Shown here: one piece after another, positions 16,706 to 24,380 of the stretch | Numbering within the stretch: position 1 is the first letter of the stretch | Layout of the letters: each line of letters opens with the position of its first letter | From: an uncultured Eubacteriales bacterium | GTDB lineage: Bacteria; Bacillota; Clostridia; Oscillospirales; Oscillospiraceae | DNA length: 43,729 nt | Reading direction: 5' to 3' | Assembly (NCBI GenBank): GCA_900543085.1 | Contig: UQQF01000013.1 | Span: 1 to 43,729 of the forward strand | Program-made: the position numbers and the translations under genes | Notes under the pieces: model-generated | What the model saw: only the letters and a program-made list of their open reading frames with translations | Databases searched by the model: none | Told to the model about the DNA's origin: nothing

Positions 16706-18079
16706 TCATCTCTTCAGCTCAATACTCACATCGCCTTTTTCGTCTATCTCCAACTTCATCTGCTTTATGTGCCGGTCGTAGAACTGCTTGCGCTCGACGG
16801 CGGTCATGTTAATCCTCGTGGCTTCGATGGCGGCGTCGAGCATGTCGTTTACGTTAAGGTGTACGGCGCTGTCGAGGTAGTGGTGCAGCTCGCGGAACAG
16901 CGCGCCGGTTTTCATGTCATCGGTGTTGCCGGAGTAGAAATCGTCTATGTAGCAGTAGAATATGCCCGAGTTCATCATGGCGTTCTTCATATCCGCGCCG
17001 CACTTCTCGCGCTCGGCCATCACGAGAAACCTCGCCCGCGGCAGCGAGCTTATGAGCCCCCAATAATCCGAATCGCTCGACACGATGATAAACGAGTCCA
17101 CTCCCTTTTCGTAGTGCTCCTGGCAGGCCCTCGCCGTCAGCATGACGTCCACGAGCGACTTGGTGCTCTTTATACGTTCAACTGTGATGTGATCCACGGG
17201 TATGTCCGTGAAGCGCTTGAGTATGCCCCACGCACTCGCTGTGTGTACGTCGTCAAAGAGGATGATGCTCTGTACCTTGGAGGTGTACGACCAGTCCAGA
17301 TTCTTTAATACAGAGCACAGCTTGTAAGGGTCGGAGTTTTCGCAGTCCACAATAATGACCAGCGTTCCGCTGTCGTCTATGAAATCGTAAATGCCGCCTT
17401 TGACGTAAACCCCGGCATCCGTGACCTTGCTGATGTCTGCGAAGTAATCATTGTGCCATGCGTATAGCAGCGTTATAAACTTCTTGTCGTTGTAGAATAT
17501 ATTGCCCTCGTCGCTCGGCGGCCAGTTCATATACACCTGATACGGATAAAACGGCTTGTTCTCGTAATAGATGTCTGCTGCGGCCTTCGTTCCCTCGTTA
17601 GTGAGGCCGTCTGGCATGATGAAAATATCCCGCATATACTCCCAATTGAGCCACATTGGAAACAGGGATTTGCAGTTATTAATACGGTCTGAAATAACGC
17701 GGTTGATCTCCACTATGTAATCGCTCGGTTTCTGACATGACTTTCTGGCTACGCTGACCCCGTCCTCGGCGAGCTGCCGTATGCTCTCATACGGCACATA
17801 TTCGGGCATGTTGATGATGCTCTTAAATTCAAACTTCATCAGCTCGTTTATGAATTTATAATTATGTTCTATCGCCGTGCGCAAAAGGCAAAGGTGCCGT
17901 CTAATGCGCGCGTTTTTGTTTAAGTCGAGTCTCCTGTAAACCTCTATTTTCGGTGGCTCGTGGTCATTTAGAAATATGCGCTCAGGTACGCCGATTAAAT
18001 ACGCCGTTATAGATACTATTTCGTATGTGCTGTCATGATATAAATTTCTGTCAATTTTAGCTGCCGCGGCTGCATCCAT
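16706..18079 (-). CDS. NYN-domain (PIN-like) putative RNase
   Basis: A protein of about 457 residues. ATG 18077-18079 is preferred because GGGAGGG ends 6 bases upstream. The N-terminal ~235 residues are helical and unrecognised. From about residue 238 the NYN fold is clear: LVIIVDCENSD (D245), a middle helix-strand region with SLVDVMLTARACQEHYEKG, and VDSFIIVSSDSDYWGLI (D336/D338) followed by RARFLVMAER. These aspartates correspond to the metal-binding acidic set of NYN/PIN nucleases, so RNA cleavage is likely. The C-terminal ~80 residues are helical. It is transcribed alone, convergent to the SLH gene. The target is unknown; such proteins occur on mobile elements and in defence contexts, but nothing here proves that role. 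Confidence 0.82.
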   Translation of the reverse strand: MDAAAAAKIDRNLYHDSTYEIVSITAYLIGVPERIFLNDHEPPKIEVYRRLDLNKNARIRRHLCLLRTAIEHNYKFINELMKFEFKSIINMPEYVPYESIRQLAEDGVSVARKSCQKPSDYIVEINRVISDRINNCKSLFPMWLNWEYMRDIFIMPDGLTNEGTKAAADIYYENKPFYPYQVYMNWPPSDEGNIFYNDKKFITLLYAWHNDYFADISKVTDAGVYVKGGIYDFIDDSGTLVIIVDCENSDPYKLCSVLKNLDWSYTSKVQSIILFDDVHTASAWGILKRFTDIPVDHITVERIKSTKSLVDVMLTARACQEHYEKGVDSFIIVSSDSDYWGLISSLPRARFLVMAEREKCGADMKNAMMNSGIFYCYIDDFYSGNTDDMKTGALFRELHHYLDSAVHLNVNDMLDAAIEATRINMTAVERKQFYDRHIKQMKLEIDEKGDVSIELKR

Positions 18080-18167
18080 GCTTGTCCCTCCCATCGATGT
18101 AAATTACAGCGCAGCGGTAAATCCTGCTAACAATAGGCTATCATGCGCGAAAGACAATGTCAACGAA

Positions 18168-18194
18168 AGAGCCGTGGGAATTTCCCACGGCTCT
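18168..18194. terminator. Hairpin downstream of the CD1845-family gene
   Basis: AGAGCCGTGGGA (18168-18179) pairs with TCCCACGGCTCT (18183-18194). The T-run is weak in both directions. It lies 8 bp past the end of the CD1845-like gene on the minus strand. Confidence 0.6.
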
Positions 18195-18201
18195 CGCATT
18201 T

Positions 18202-18486
18202 TCAAACCCGCCGCCTTATAGCGTCACTGAGTGCGTCCAAACCGTCAGCCAGCCAACCGGCGATTGCCGGCAAACCGAACGGCGAGACAAGAAACGCGAG
18301 TACCAGAAGCACAGCCGCACCCACTGTCTGCCCGGTGATTAGTAATACGAATGCAAGCAGCACCAGGATAACACACGCAACGAAGCCCACTGCCACTACA
18401 ACGCAAATGAGGAAGCTCACAAAGGCCGACAACAGCGCAAGCACGACCAGCAAAGGCGAAGCCAAAATCTTTCTTAATAACATCAT
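18202..18486 (-). CDS. CD1845-family small membrane protein
   Basis: A 94-residue hydrophobic protein with three predicted membrane segments (about 10-30, 32-55, 57-70) and a conserved C-terminus, LVSPFGLPAIAGWLADGLDALSDAI. The LVSP(F/Y)GLP motif and size match the CD1845 family found in Clostridia conjugative elements (named after a Clostridioides difficile gene). The start at 18486 has GGGAGG seven bases upstream. The function is unknown. It marks this segment as derived from an integrative conjugative element. Confidence 0.8.
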   Translation of the reverse strand: MMLLRKILASPLLVVLALLSAFVSFLICVVVAVGFVACVILVLLAFVLLITGQTVGAAVLLVLAFLVSPFGLPAIAGWLADGLDALSDAIRRRV

Positions 18487-18555
18487 AGAGATACCTCCCT
18501 GCTCTTTGTGACTTCATTCTACCCTCATGTCGAATAAAGGGCAAGGATGGCGAGC

Positions 18556-18577
18556 AGCCCCCTACGGGGCTCTTTTT
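18556..18577 (+). terminator. Plus-strand terminator-like hairpin
   Basis: AGCCCC (18556-18561) pairs with GGGGCT (18566-18571), followed by CTTTTT. It lies upstream of the structured region and could insulate it from read-through. Confidence 0.55.
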
Positions 18578-18740
18578 GCGCATTCTAATTGTAAACAAAC
18601 TGTGAATTATTCCAATTCGACAAAAAAGACCGTTGAAAAAAGGTCCTTAAAAACGGGGTATATAGAAGCATGTTTTTTACGGCTTCATTGAAGATGTACT
18701 TTCACAACTGAATATACGGTGCAGGAGTTAACTGACCGCG

Positions 18741-19046
18741 TGGGCTGAAAGGCCCAGCGACATGGGAGGCGGCGCAAAGATGGTTTCAACCGGAGCGATA
18801 AACGCCGACCCGAAAACGGCTTTGGCAAGCCGCTTCGCAATGAAAGCGCGGGCAGACAATAAATTCTCGCGCAAGCGCTCCCGTAGACTTGGGGGCAGCC
18901 CTGCGGCGCACGGTTCGACCGACGCCGCAGAGTTGAGACAGCTTCGCCAAAAGCAGCTCCTGTAACCCCCTGCTCGCCGGGGCGCGTGGCAAATACGGCG
19001 AGCGATGAATCAACAAATTACCCCACGGCATAACTATGCCGTGGGG
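18741..19046 (+). ncRNA. Candidate structured RNA upstream of the recombinase cassette
   Basis: No convincing gene lies between 18487 and 19069, but a dense set of helices does. A hairpin at 18741-18756 has a GAAA tetraloop. GGGGGCAG (18891-18898) can pair with CTG-taa-CCCCC (18960-18970) and encloses an 8-bp stem 18901-18908/18923-18930 capped by CGGT-TCG-ACCG. GCTCGCCG (18972-18979) pairs with CGGCGAGC (18996-19003). An 11-bp hairpin at 19021-19046 has loop AACT and no T-run. The last hairpin ends 24 bp before the small gene at 19070. It may be a leader RNA, a stand-alone RNA or a DNA recombination site; it matches no class I can name. Confidence 0.45.
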
Positions 19047-19069
19047 AATGTAAATCGGGAGGTTTCTTT

Positions 19070-19252
19070 ATGGAATGTACCTTCTGTGAAGACAAGAAAA
19101 CGACGACCTCATACCGTGAGGTCAGAATCGGAAAAACAATCTATCGCGTTACAAGCGTGTTCACCGGCGAAAAGGATTTGGGCAAGACGCTTGAACAGCT
19201 CGCTGTTCGCCGGGCGATGAACGAACCATCGCAAACCTCTGCCGCGGTTTAA
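19070..19252 (+). CDS. Small protein of the recombinase cassette (TnpW-like)
   Basis: A 60-residue protein with a strong GGGAGG site seven bases before ATG 19070. The core, SYREVRIGKTIYRVTSVF, then EKDLGKTLEQLAVRRAM, has the strand-strand-helix pattern of the short TnpW-type proteins encoded beside serine recombinases on Clostridia transposons. An N-terminal CxxC (CTFCEDKK) is present. Its role is unknown; position and size suggest an accessory DNA-binding or regulatory function for the recombinases that follow 105 bp downstream. Confidence 0.6.
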   Translation: MECTFCEDKKTTTSYREVRIGKTIYRVTSVFTGEKDLGKTLEQLAVRRAMNEPSQTSAAV

Positions 19253-19356
19253 CCCTCCTGACCGCATCCTTGCGTGGCGATGTCTCTGGCGCTATCATGT
19301 GCATGAGCCATCTTGCCGCACGAGGTATGAATAGAAAGTCGGGAGGTTAAAAACAA

Positions 19357-21021
19357 ATGACAGAAAAGACATACAACGTCGGCATTTACTGCCGCCTTTC
19401 AAACGACGATGAGCGCGAAGGCGAGTCCGTCAGCATTGAGAACCAGAAGCTCCTGCTGCAAAGCTATGTACGGCAGATGGGCTGGAACGAGGTGGACGTC
19501 TACATAGACGACGGATACTCGGGTACGAACTTCAACCGGCCCGGCGTACAGCGCCTCATCGAGGATGCAAAGGCGAAGCGCATCAATCTCATACTGGTAA
19601 AAGACCTCAGCCGCTTCGGGCGCAACTACATAGAGTTCGGGCAGTATACGGACTACCTGTTCCCCTCGCTCGGCTGCCGTTTTATCGCGCTCAACAACGG
19701 CATAGACACCATGAGCAACAACGGCAGCACGGATGTCATGTGCTTTTTGAACCTGTTTAACGAGTTCTACAGCCGCGACACGAGCAAGAAGGTCAAGGCC
19801 GTCAAGCGCGCCTGCGCCGAGAATGGCAAATTCATGGGCACATATCCCGCTTACGGCTACAAACGCGACCCCGAGGACAAGCACCACCTTGTCATTGACG
19901 AGGAAACAGCACCCACCGTGCGCCGCATCTTCTCAATGCGCGCCACAGGCATGGGCTTCCACGCCATCGCCGCGCAGCTGAACGAGGAGGGCTTGCCGTC
20001 GCCCGGTATGCTGTACTACCAGCGCAAGGGTAAACCAGACCCGCGCCGCGTAAACCATAAGTGGGCCGAGGAGACTGTAAAGCAGCTCATCCGCAACGAG
20101 GTCTACATCGGCAACATGGTACAGGGCAAGACCGGCACCATGTCGTACAAGTCCCGCAAGACCATAACAAAGCCCGAGAACGAGTGGATTCGCGTCGAGG
20201 GTACGCACGAGGCCATCATATCGCGCGACGTCTGGGACACTGTGGTCAGCATAGACCGCAAACGCGTTCTTAAGAAAGAGCCGTCCGACGGCATCAAGAG
20301 CATCTTCGCCGGGCTTGTCTACTGCGCCGACTGCGGCTTCAAGATGCGCAACCACACGGAGAAGTTCACCTACAAGGACGGCACGCCCGGGCGCTACAGT
20401 TCCTTTATCTGCGGCAACTACGCCCGCAGCGGTAAGAGCGCCTGTACCATCCACACCATCTACGAGAACGTGCTCGAACAGCTCGTCCTTGAGGACATCC
20501 GGGAAAAGGCGCGTTTCGCCGCTTACGACCCGGAGCTGCTGGCGCAGCATATCCTGCGGCTGAAGGACAAGGAGGCGCAAAGCCGCCGTATCTCCTGCGA
20601 GCAGGAGCTGAAAGCGGTAAAAGCCCGTCTCGATGAGTTGGAGCGCCTTATGCAGTGCCTCTACGAGGACAAGTACAATGGTGCTATACCTCAGACTGTG
20701 TTCCAGACGCTCATGCGAAAGTACGAGGCCGAGCGCGCCGAGAAAGCCGACGTGCTCCCGGAGCTGGAACGCAGGCTGAAAGCCCACATGGAAAACCGGC
20801 AGGACGCCGGGCGCTGGACAGAGATTATACGCCAGTACACCGAGATAACAAAGCTGGACGAAAGCATACTCTTTGCCCTCGTAGACCGCATAGAGGTCGG
20901 CGAGGCGCGGAAGGTAAAGGGTGTCCGTGTCTGCGACGTCAAGGTCTACTACCGCTACGTCGGCAACGTGGACGATGCAGTCGCCGAAGAAAGGCATGAG
21001 CAGTATGAACGGGCCGTATAA
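19357..21021 (+). CDS. Large serine recombinase 1
   Basis: A 554-residue site-specific recombinase. The resolvase-type catalytic domain (about 6-155) carries GIYCRLSNDD with nucleophile S15, DDGYSGTNFNRPG, and VKDLSRFGRNYIEFG. The PF07508-type recombinase domain follows (about 165-290: GYKRDPEDKHHLVIDEE, then QLIRNEVYIGNMVQGK). A zinc ribbon comes next (VYCADCGFKMRNH, then ICGNYARSGKSAC), with a long coiled coil (about 385-480) and a C-terminal beta end (DVKVYYRYVG). The start is ATG 19357 after GGGAGG. It overlaps the next recombinase start by 17 bp, so the cassette is translationally coupled. All the catalytic features seen are intact. Confidence 0.95.
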   Translation: MTEKTYNVGIYCRLSNDDEREGESVSIENQKLLLQSYVRQMGWNEVDVYIDDGYSGTNFNRPGVQRLIEDAKAKRINLILVKDLSRFGRNYIEFGQYTDYLFPSLGCRFIALNNGIDTMSNNGSTDVMCFLNLFNEFYSRDTSKKVKAVKRACAENGKFMGTYPAYGYKRDPEDKHHLVIDEETAPTVRRIFSMRATGMGFHAIAAQLNEEGLPSPGMLYYQRKGKPDPRRVNHKWAEETVKQLIRNEVYIGNMVQGKTGTMSYKSRKTITKPENEWIRVEGTHEAIISRDVWDTVVSIDRKRVLKKEPSDGIKSIFAGLVYCADCGFKMRNHTEKFTYKDGTPGRYSSFICGNYARSGKSACTIHTIYENVLEQLVLEDIREKARFAAYDPELLAQHILRLKDKEAQSRRISCEQELKAVKARLDELERLMQCLYEDKYNGAIPQTVFQTLMRKYEAERAEKADVLPELERRLKAHMENRQDAGRWTEIIRQYTEITKLDESILFALVDRIEVGEARKVKGVRVCDVKVYYRYVGNVDDAVAEERHEQYERAV

Positions 21022-22642
21022 GGTCGGCATATACTGCCGTCTGAGCGTTGACGACGCCTCAAATTCCGCGAAGGCCAAAAACTGCATACCCGACGACGAG
21101 TCCATGAGTATAGAGAACCAGTATAAGCTGCTCTCCAAGTTCGTCATGCTCAACGGCTGGGTAGAGGTCAGGACGTACAAGGACGACGGATACAGCGGCG
21201 GCAACTTCCAGCGGCCCGGTTTTCAGCGTATGCTGGAGGACGCCCGTGCTGGCGTCATAAACCTCATACTCGTCAAAGACCTCAGCCGCCTCGGTAGGGA
21301 TTTCGTGGAAGTGGGACGCTACACCGACGTAATATTCCCATCTCTCGGCTGCCGTTTCGTCTCCATGCTCGACTGTCTGGACACGGAGGGAGACAACACG
21401 GATATGCTGCACTTCCGCAGCCTGATGAACGACTACCATCTGAAAGACCTGAGCAGCAAGATAAAATCCGTGCTCCACGCCAAGATGCGCAGCGGACAGT
21501 TCATCGCCGCATATGCGCCCTACGGCTACCGCAAGAGCGATGAGGACAAGCACAAGCTGGTCATTGACGAGGAATCCGCGGCAGTCGTGCGGAAAATGTA
21601 TGAGCAGCGTAATTTGGGCATGGCCTACGGCAAGATTGCCGCCTCGCTCAACAGCGATGGCGTGCTCTCCCCGCGCTGGTACTGGGCCATACACTACGGG
21701 AACGGCAGCTGCCGCTACTCAAAGCTGTGGACATACACGGCTGTAAAAAACATCCTCAGCGACCCGGTCTACACCGGCAGGCTCGTGCAGAACAGCACCG
21801 GTACGCGCTCGTACAAGGACAAGACCTACGTCACGAAGCCGGAATCCGAGTGGATAGTCCACGAGGACGCGCACGAGGCCATGGTTTCAGCCGAGGTGTG
21901 GGACAGCGTACAGGAGCTTAATCGTGCCGTGAAAGAGCGCTGTGTAAACAGCGCACCTCCAACACCCGCGCTTTTCAGCGGCAAGCTGGTGTGCGCCGGC
22001 TGCGGCAGCCCGCTGGTGGCCAACCGCGAGACGCAGCGACGCAAAAACGGCAGCGTAAAGCGATACACATCGTACTGCTGTTCGCGCTATCTATCTTCAG
22101 GCCGCAGTTCCTGCTCATGGCACCGCATTTATGAGCTGGGCTTAAAAGAGCTGGTGCTCACGGAGGTCAAGGCCCACGCTCAGGCCATCGAGCTTGGCGA
22201 GGGCGCGGTGCTGGACAAATTGGCGAAGCAGCTTTCCAAAAGCGACGCCGCCCGGCTGGATTTGGCAAGGCAAGAGGCCGCACGTCTGCGCTGGCGCATA
22301 CACGAGCTTGAAACCATGACAGCCCGTCTTTACGAGGACAAGGTGAACGGCGTCATAGGCGAGGCGGCGTTTGCTTCCCTCATAGGCAGGTACGAGAACG
22401 AGCGCGTGGAAAAAGCGGCCCGTCTTGACCGGCTCGACGCGGAGCTGACCGCGTCGCAGCGCGAATCGGACAACGCCCGGCGCTGGGCAGACGCCATACG
22501 GCGGCGGCTCAGCTTGCAGGAGCTTGACCGCGAGGCCGTCGAAGAGCTGATTGATCACATAGAGATTGGTGAGCTCACTGTGATTGACGGCAAGCGGCAT
22601 CAGGACATACGGATTTATTACCGCTTCGTAGGAGCGGTTTGA
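21005..22642 (+). CDS. Large serine recombinase 2
   Basis: A 545-residue serine recombinase paralogous to the preceding gene. ATG 21005 is chosen since AAGAAAGG lies ten bases upstream; ATG 20996 is too close to it. The catalytic domain shows GIYCRLSVDD (S14), DDGYSGGNFQRPG and VKDLSRLGRDFVEVG. The recombinase domain, zinc ribbon (LVCAGCGSPLVAN, then YCCSRYLSSGRSSCS), coiled coil (about 400-480) and DIRIYYRFVG end all follow in the usual order. An insert of about ten residues after the catalytic serine (ASNSAKAKNC) separates it from recombinase 1. The two large proteins probably act together on the element's ends, as in multi-recombinase Clostridia elements. Confidence 0.95.
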   Translation: MNGPYKVGIYCRLSVDDASNSAKAKNCIPDDESMSIENQYKLLSKFVMLNGWVEVRTYKDDGYSGGNFQRPGFQRMLEDARAGVINLILVKDLSRLGRDFVEVGRYTDVIFPSLGCRFVSMLDCLDTEGDNTDMLHFRSLMNDYHLKDLSSKIKSVLHAKMRSGQFIAAYAPYGYRKSDEDKHKLVIDEESAAVVRKMYEQRNLGMAYGKIAASLNSDGVLSPRWYWAIHYGNGSCRYSKLWTYTAVKNILSDPVYTGRLVQNSTGTRSYKDKTYVTKPESEWIVHEDAHEAMVSAEVWDSVQELNRAVKERCVNSAPPTPALFSGKLVCAGCGSPLVANRETQRRKNGSVKRYTSYCCSRYLSSGRSSCSWHRIYELGLKELVLTEVKAHAQAIELGEGAVLDKLAKQLSKSDAARLDLARQEAARLRWRIHELETMTARLYEDKVNGVIGEAAFASLIGRYENERVEKAARLDRLDAELTASQRESDNARRWADAIRRRLSLQELDREAVEELIDHIEIGELTVIDGKRHQDIRIYYRFVGAV

Positions 22643-22655
22643 GGAGGCAAAGGCT

Positions 22656-23039
22656 ATGGGAAAACGAGTGGTAATCTATTGCCGGTCGGCAGGGAGCGAC
22701 GATTGCGGCGCTGAAATGCAAAAACAAAGCGCCCTCCTACGTGAGCAGGCAAGGCGTGAAAACATGGATATAGCCGCCGAAGTTCACGGCTATGAGAGCG
22801 GCGGGACGCTCAACCGCCCCGGCTGGAGCAAGGCCGTGCAGCTCGCCGCTGACAACGGCGCAGACGCGATTCTGGTCAAGGACTATGCACGAGTGCTGAG
22901 AAACACAGTCGGTGTAGTGCGGGAAATTGAGAGGCTGCAAGCGCAAGGCATTGATGTTATAATGGCCGACACAAGCAGCTATTCTGCCCGGTACAGTTAC
23001 GCAAAATGCGTCATCAGGCCATATTCCAGTGTCGAATGA
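22656..23039 (+). CDS. Small third recombinase (catalytic domain only, serine position altered)
   Basis: A 127-residue protein 13 bp after recombinase 2, with GAGGAGG before ATG 22656. It contains only a resolvase-type domain: VVIYCRSAGSDD, YESGGTLNRPGWSKA, ILVKDYARVLRNTVGVV and IDVIMAD. Relative to YCRLS in the neighbouring recombinases, the nucleophile position is alanine (A12) and serines sit at 11 and 14, so the protein may be catalytically dead or use a shifted serine. There is no DNA-binding recombinase domain. It is likely an accessory partner of the two large recombinases. The sequence ends naturally, without signs of truncation. Confidence 0.8.
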   Translation: MGKRVVIYCRSAGSDDCGAEMQKQSALLREQARRENMDIAAEVHGYESGGTLNRPGWSKAVQLAADNGADAILVKDYARVLRNTVGVVREIERLQAQGIDVIMADTSSYSARYSYAKCVIRPYSSVE

Positions 23040-23085
23040 GCGCGAAATAATGGAACACATTTCCTGAGCGCGCGATGTTCTTGGA

Positions 23086-23690
23086 GATGGACTGTTTGGG
23101 AAAGGTATAGACAAACTCGAAAAAACCTAGTAATCATGCGGGTTTGCGGCAAGATGGCTCTCAATGTACCATGCCTTTCACATTCAAACAGTACCACAAT
23201 TTCATATCGTCCGCAAGGGAGATTGACGCTTTTCGCCTCAATCTCCCTTTTTTCGTATCCAGACTAAAAGCAAAGGAGGTTGAAAGCTATGTCGGATACA
23301 GATAAGCAAGGAACTGTTGAACAGGTCGTTCAAATATCTCTTGCGGAGTTGCATCCGTTCAAAGGCTACGGCTCCATGCCGCGTGGACAGCCTTATCAGG
23401 TGAGGGACAATGACCCGGTTATGAAACAGATAGCGGCGACGGTCAGAGAGCGCGGCGTCAGGCAGCCGGGGCTTGTGCGGCCAGACCCGGAGGGCGGCTA
23501 CGAAATAGTTTCCGGGCACCGACGCTTCCGCGCGTGTGAGTTAGCTGGTATTGATACGATGCCAGTCATAGTCCGAAACTTGAGCAACGAGGAGGCTGTC
23601 GCAGAGTTGGTGCAGAGTAATATCCAACGCGAAAATGTGCTGCCCAGCGAGCGCGCATGGGCGTACAAGATGTATCTGGAAGCCGCGAAA
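23086..23690 (+). repeat. Left arm of a ~600-bp inverted duplication
   Basis: About 605 bp whose reverse complement recurs at 23777-24380. The arms share the leader (CCTAGTAATCATGCGGG), a terminator and the first ~135 codons of parB. They differ at scattered positions, including amino-acid changes such as DNDPVMK versus DEDPVMQ, so they are diverged copies. The outer flanks do not match. Confidence 0.88.
23217..23253 (+). terminator. Terminator between the recombinase cassette and left parB
   Basis: GGGAGATTGA (23217-23226) pairs with TCAATCTCCC (23238-23247), followed by TTTTTT. It separates recombinase transcription from parB. Confidence 0.8.
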
Positions 23691-23753
23691 AAGTCTGCCG
23701 GACGTCCCGCAAAAAATTCGCCGCAAATTGCGGCAAATTTGCGGCGAAGTTAA
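23289..23753 (+). pseudogene. Truncated ParB-like protein, left copy
   Basis: ATG 23289 follows AGGAGG. The N-terminal nuclease-like ParB domain is complete: ISLAELHPFKGYG, then VRERGVRQPGLVRP, IVSGHRRFRACELAG, EEAVAELVQSNIQREN and VLPSERAWAYKMYLEAAKK. After KSAGRPAKNSPQIAANLRR the frame stops at 23751-23753, where the second, opposite copy begins. The C-terminal HTH region expected for a ParB/Spo0J-type protein is missing. It would bind partition or regulatory sites if complete; as it stands it is a fragment of about 154 residues. Confidence 0.82.
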
Positions 23754-24176
23754 ATCTGTCCGCGCGCCCTGTCGCTTTGCTGCTTCCAGATACATCTTGT
23801 ATGCCCATGCGCGCTCACTGGGCAGCACATTTTCACGCTGGATATTGCTCTGTACCAACTCAGCAACAGCCTCCTCGTTGCTCAGGTTTCGGACTATGAC
23901 CGGCATCGTATCCAGCCCGGCAAGGTCGCAGGCACGGAAGCGCCGATGCCCGGAAACTATCTCGTACCCGCCCTCCGGGTCTGGACGTACAAGCCCTGGC
24001 TGACGCACACCGCGCTCTCTTACTGTCGCCACAATCTGCTGCATGACCGGATCTTCGTCCCTCACCTGATAAGGCTGTCCACGCGGCATGGAGCCGTAGC
24101 CTTTGAACGGATGCAACTCCGCAAGAGATATTTGAACGACCTGTTCAACAGTTCCTTGCTTATCTGTATCCGACAT
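23541..24176 (-). pseudogene. Truncated ParB-like protein, right inverted copy
   Basis: The minus-strand copy starts at ATG 24174-24176, also after AGGAGG, and repeats the ParB N-terminal domain with substitutions (DEDPVMQQIVATV, CDLAGLD). After EAAKRQGARTDLTSPQ and ICRNLRR it runs through the centre of the inverted duplication into the antisense of the left copy and stops at 23541. Only residues 1 to about 150 are genuine ParB sequence. The two alleles carry different linkers (SAGRPAKN versus QGARTDLT) before the shared SPQI-NLRR segment, so they come from two distinct parB genes. Confidence 0.8.
23717..23748. repeat. Palindrome at the centre of the inverted duplication
   Basis: TTCGCCGCAAATT (23717-23729) pairs with AATTTGCGGCGAA (23736-23748) around a 6-nt loop. 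Read on either strand it encodes SPQI-x-x-NLRR, so both parB copies converge on the same self-complementary codons. Confidence 0.8.
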
Positions 24177-24380
24177 AGCTTTCAACCTCCTTTGCTTTTA
24201 GTCTGGATACGAAAAAAGGGAGATTGAGGCGAAAAGCGTCAATCTCCCTTGCGGACAATATGAAATTGTAGTACTGTTTGAATATGAAAGGCATAGTGCA
24301 TTGAGAGCCATCTCGCCGCAAACCCGCATGATTACTAGGTTTTTTCGTATTTGCCTATACCTTTCCCAAACAGTCCATCT
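23777..24380 (-). repeat. Right arm of the ~600-bp inverted duplication
   Basis: About 604 bp, reverse-complementary to 23086-23690 with scattered differences. The arm ends at CCATCT (24375-24380), where truncated recombinase coding sequence begins directly. Confidence 0.88.
24212..24248 (-). terminator. Mirror copy of the pre-parB terminator
   Basis: GGGAGATTGA (24218-24227) pairs with TCAATCTCCC (24239-24248). On the minus strand it is followed by TTTTTT, upstream of the right parB copy. Confidence 0.7.

Noticed and set aside
18741..19046. A group II intron or a guide-RNA (IS605/IscB-type) locus
   Set aside because: No domain-V-like sequence, reverse transcriptase, TnpB or IscB is nearby; the associated genes are serine recombinases.
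23086..24380. The inverted duplication as a plain assembly or amplification artefact
   Set aside because: The two arms differ at many positions and carry distinct parB linkers, which a simple artefactual fold-back would not produce. It is not fully excluded without long reads.
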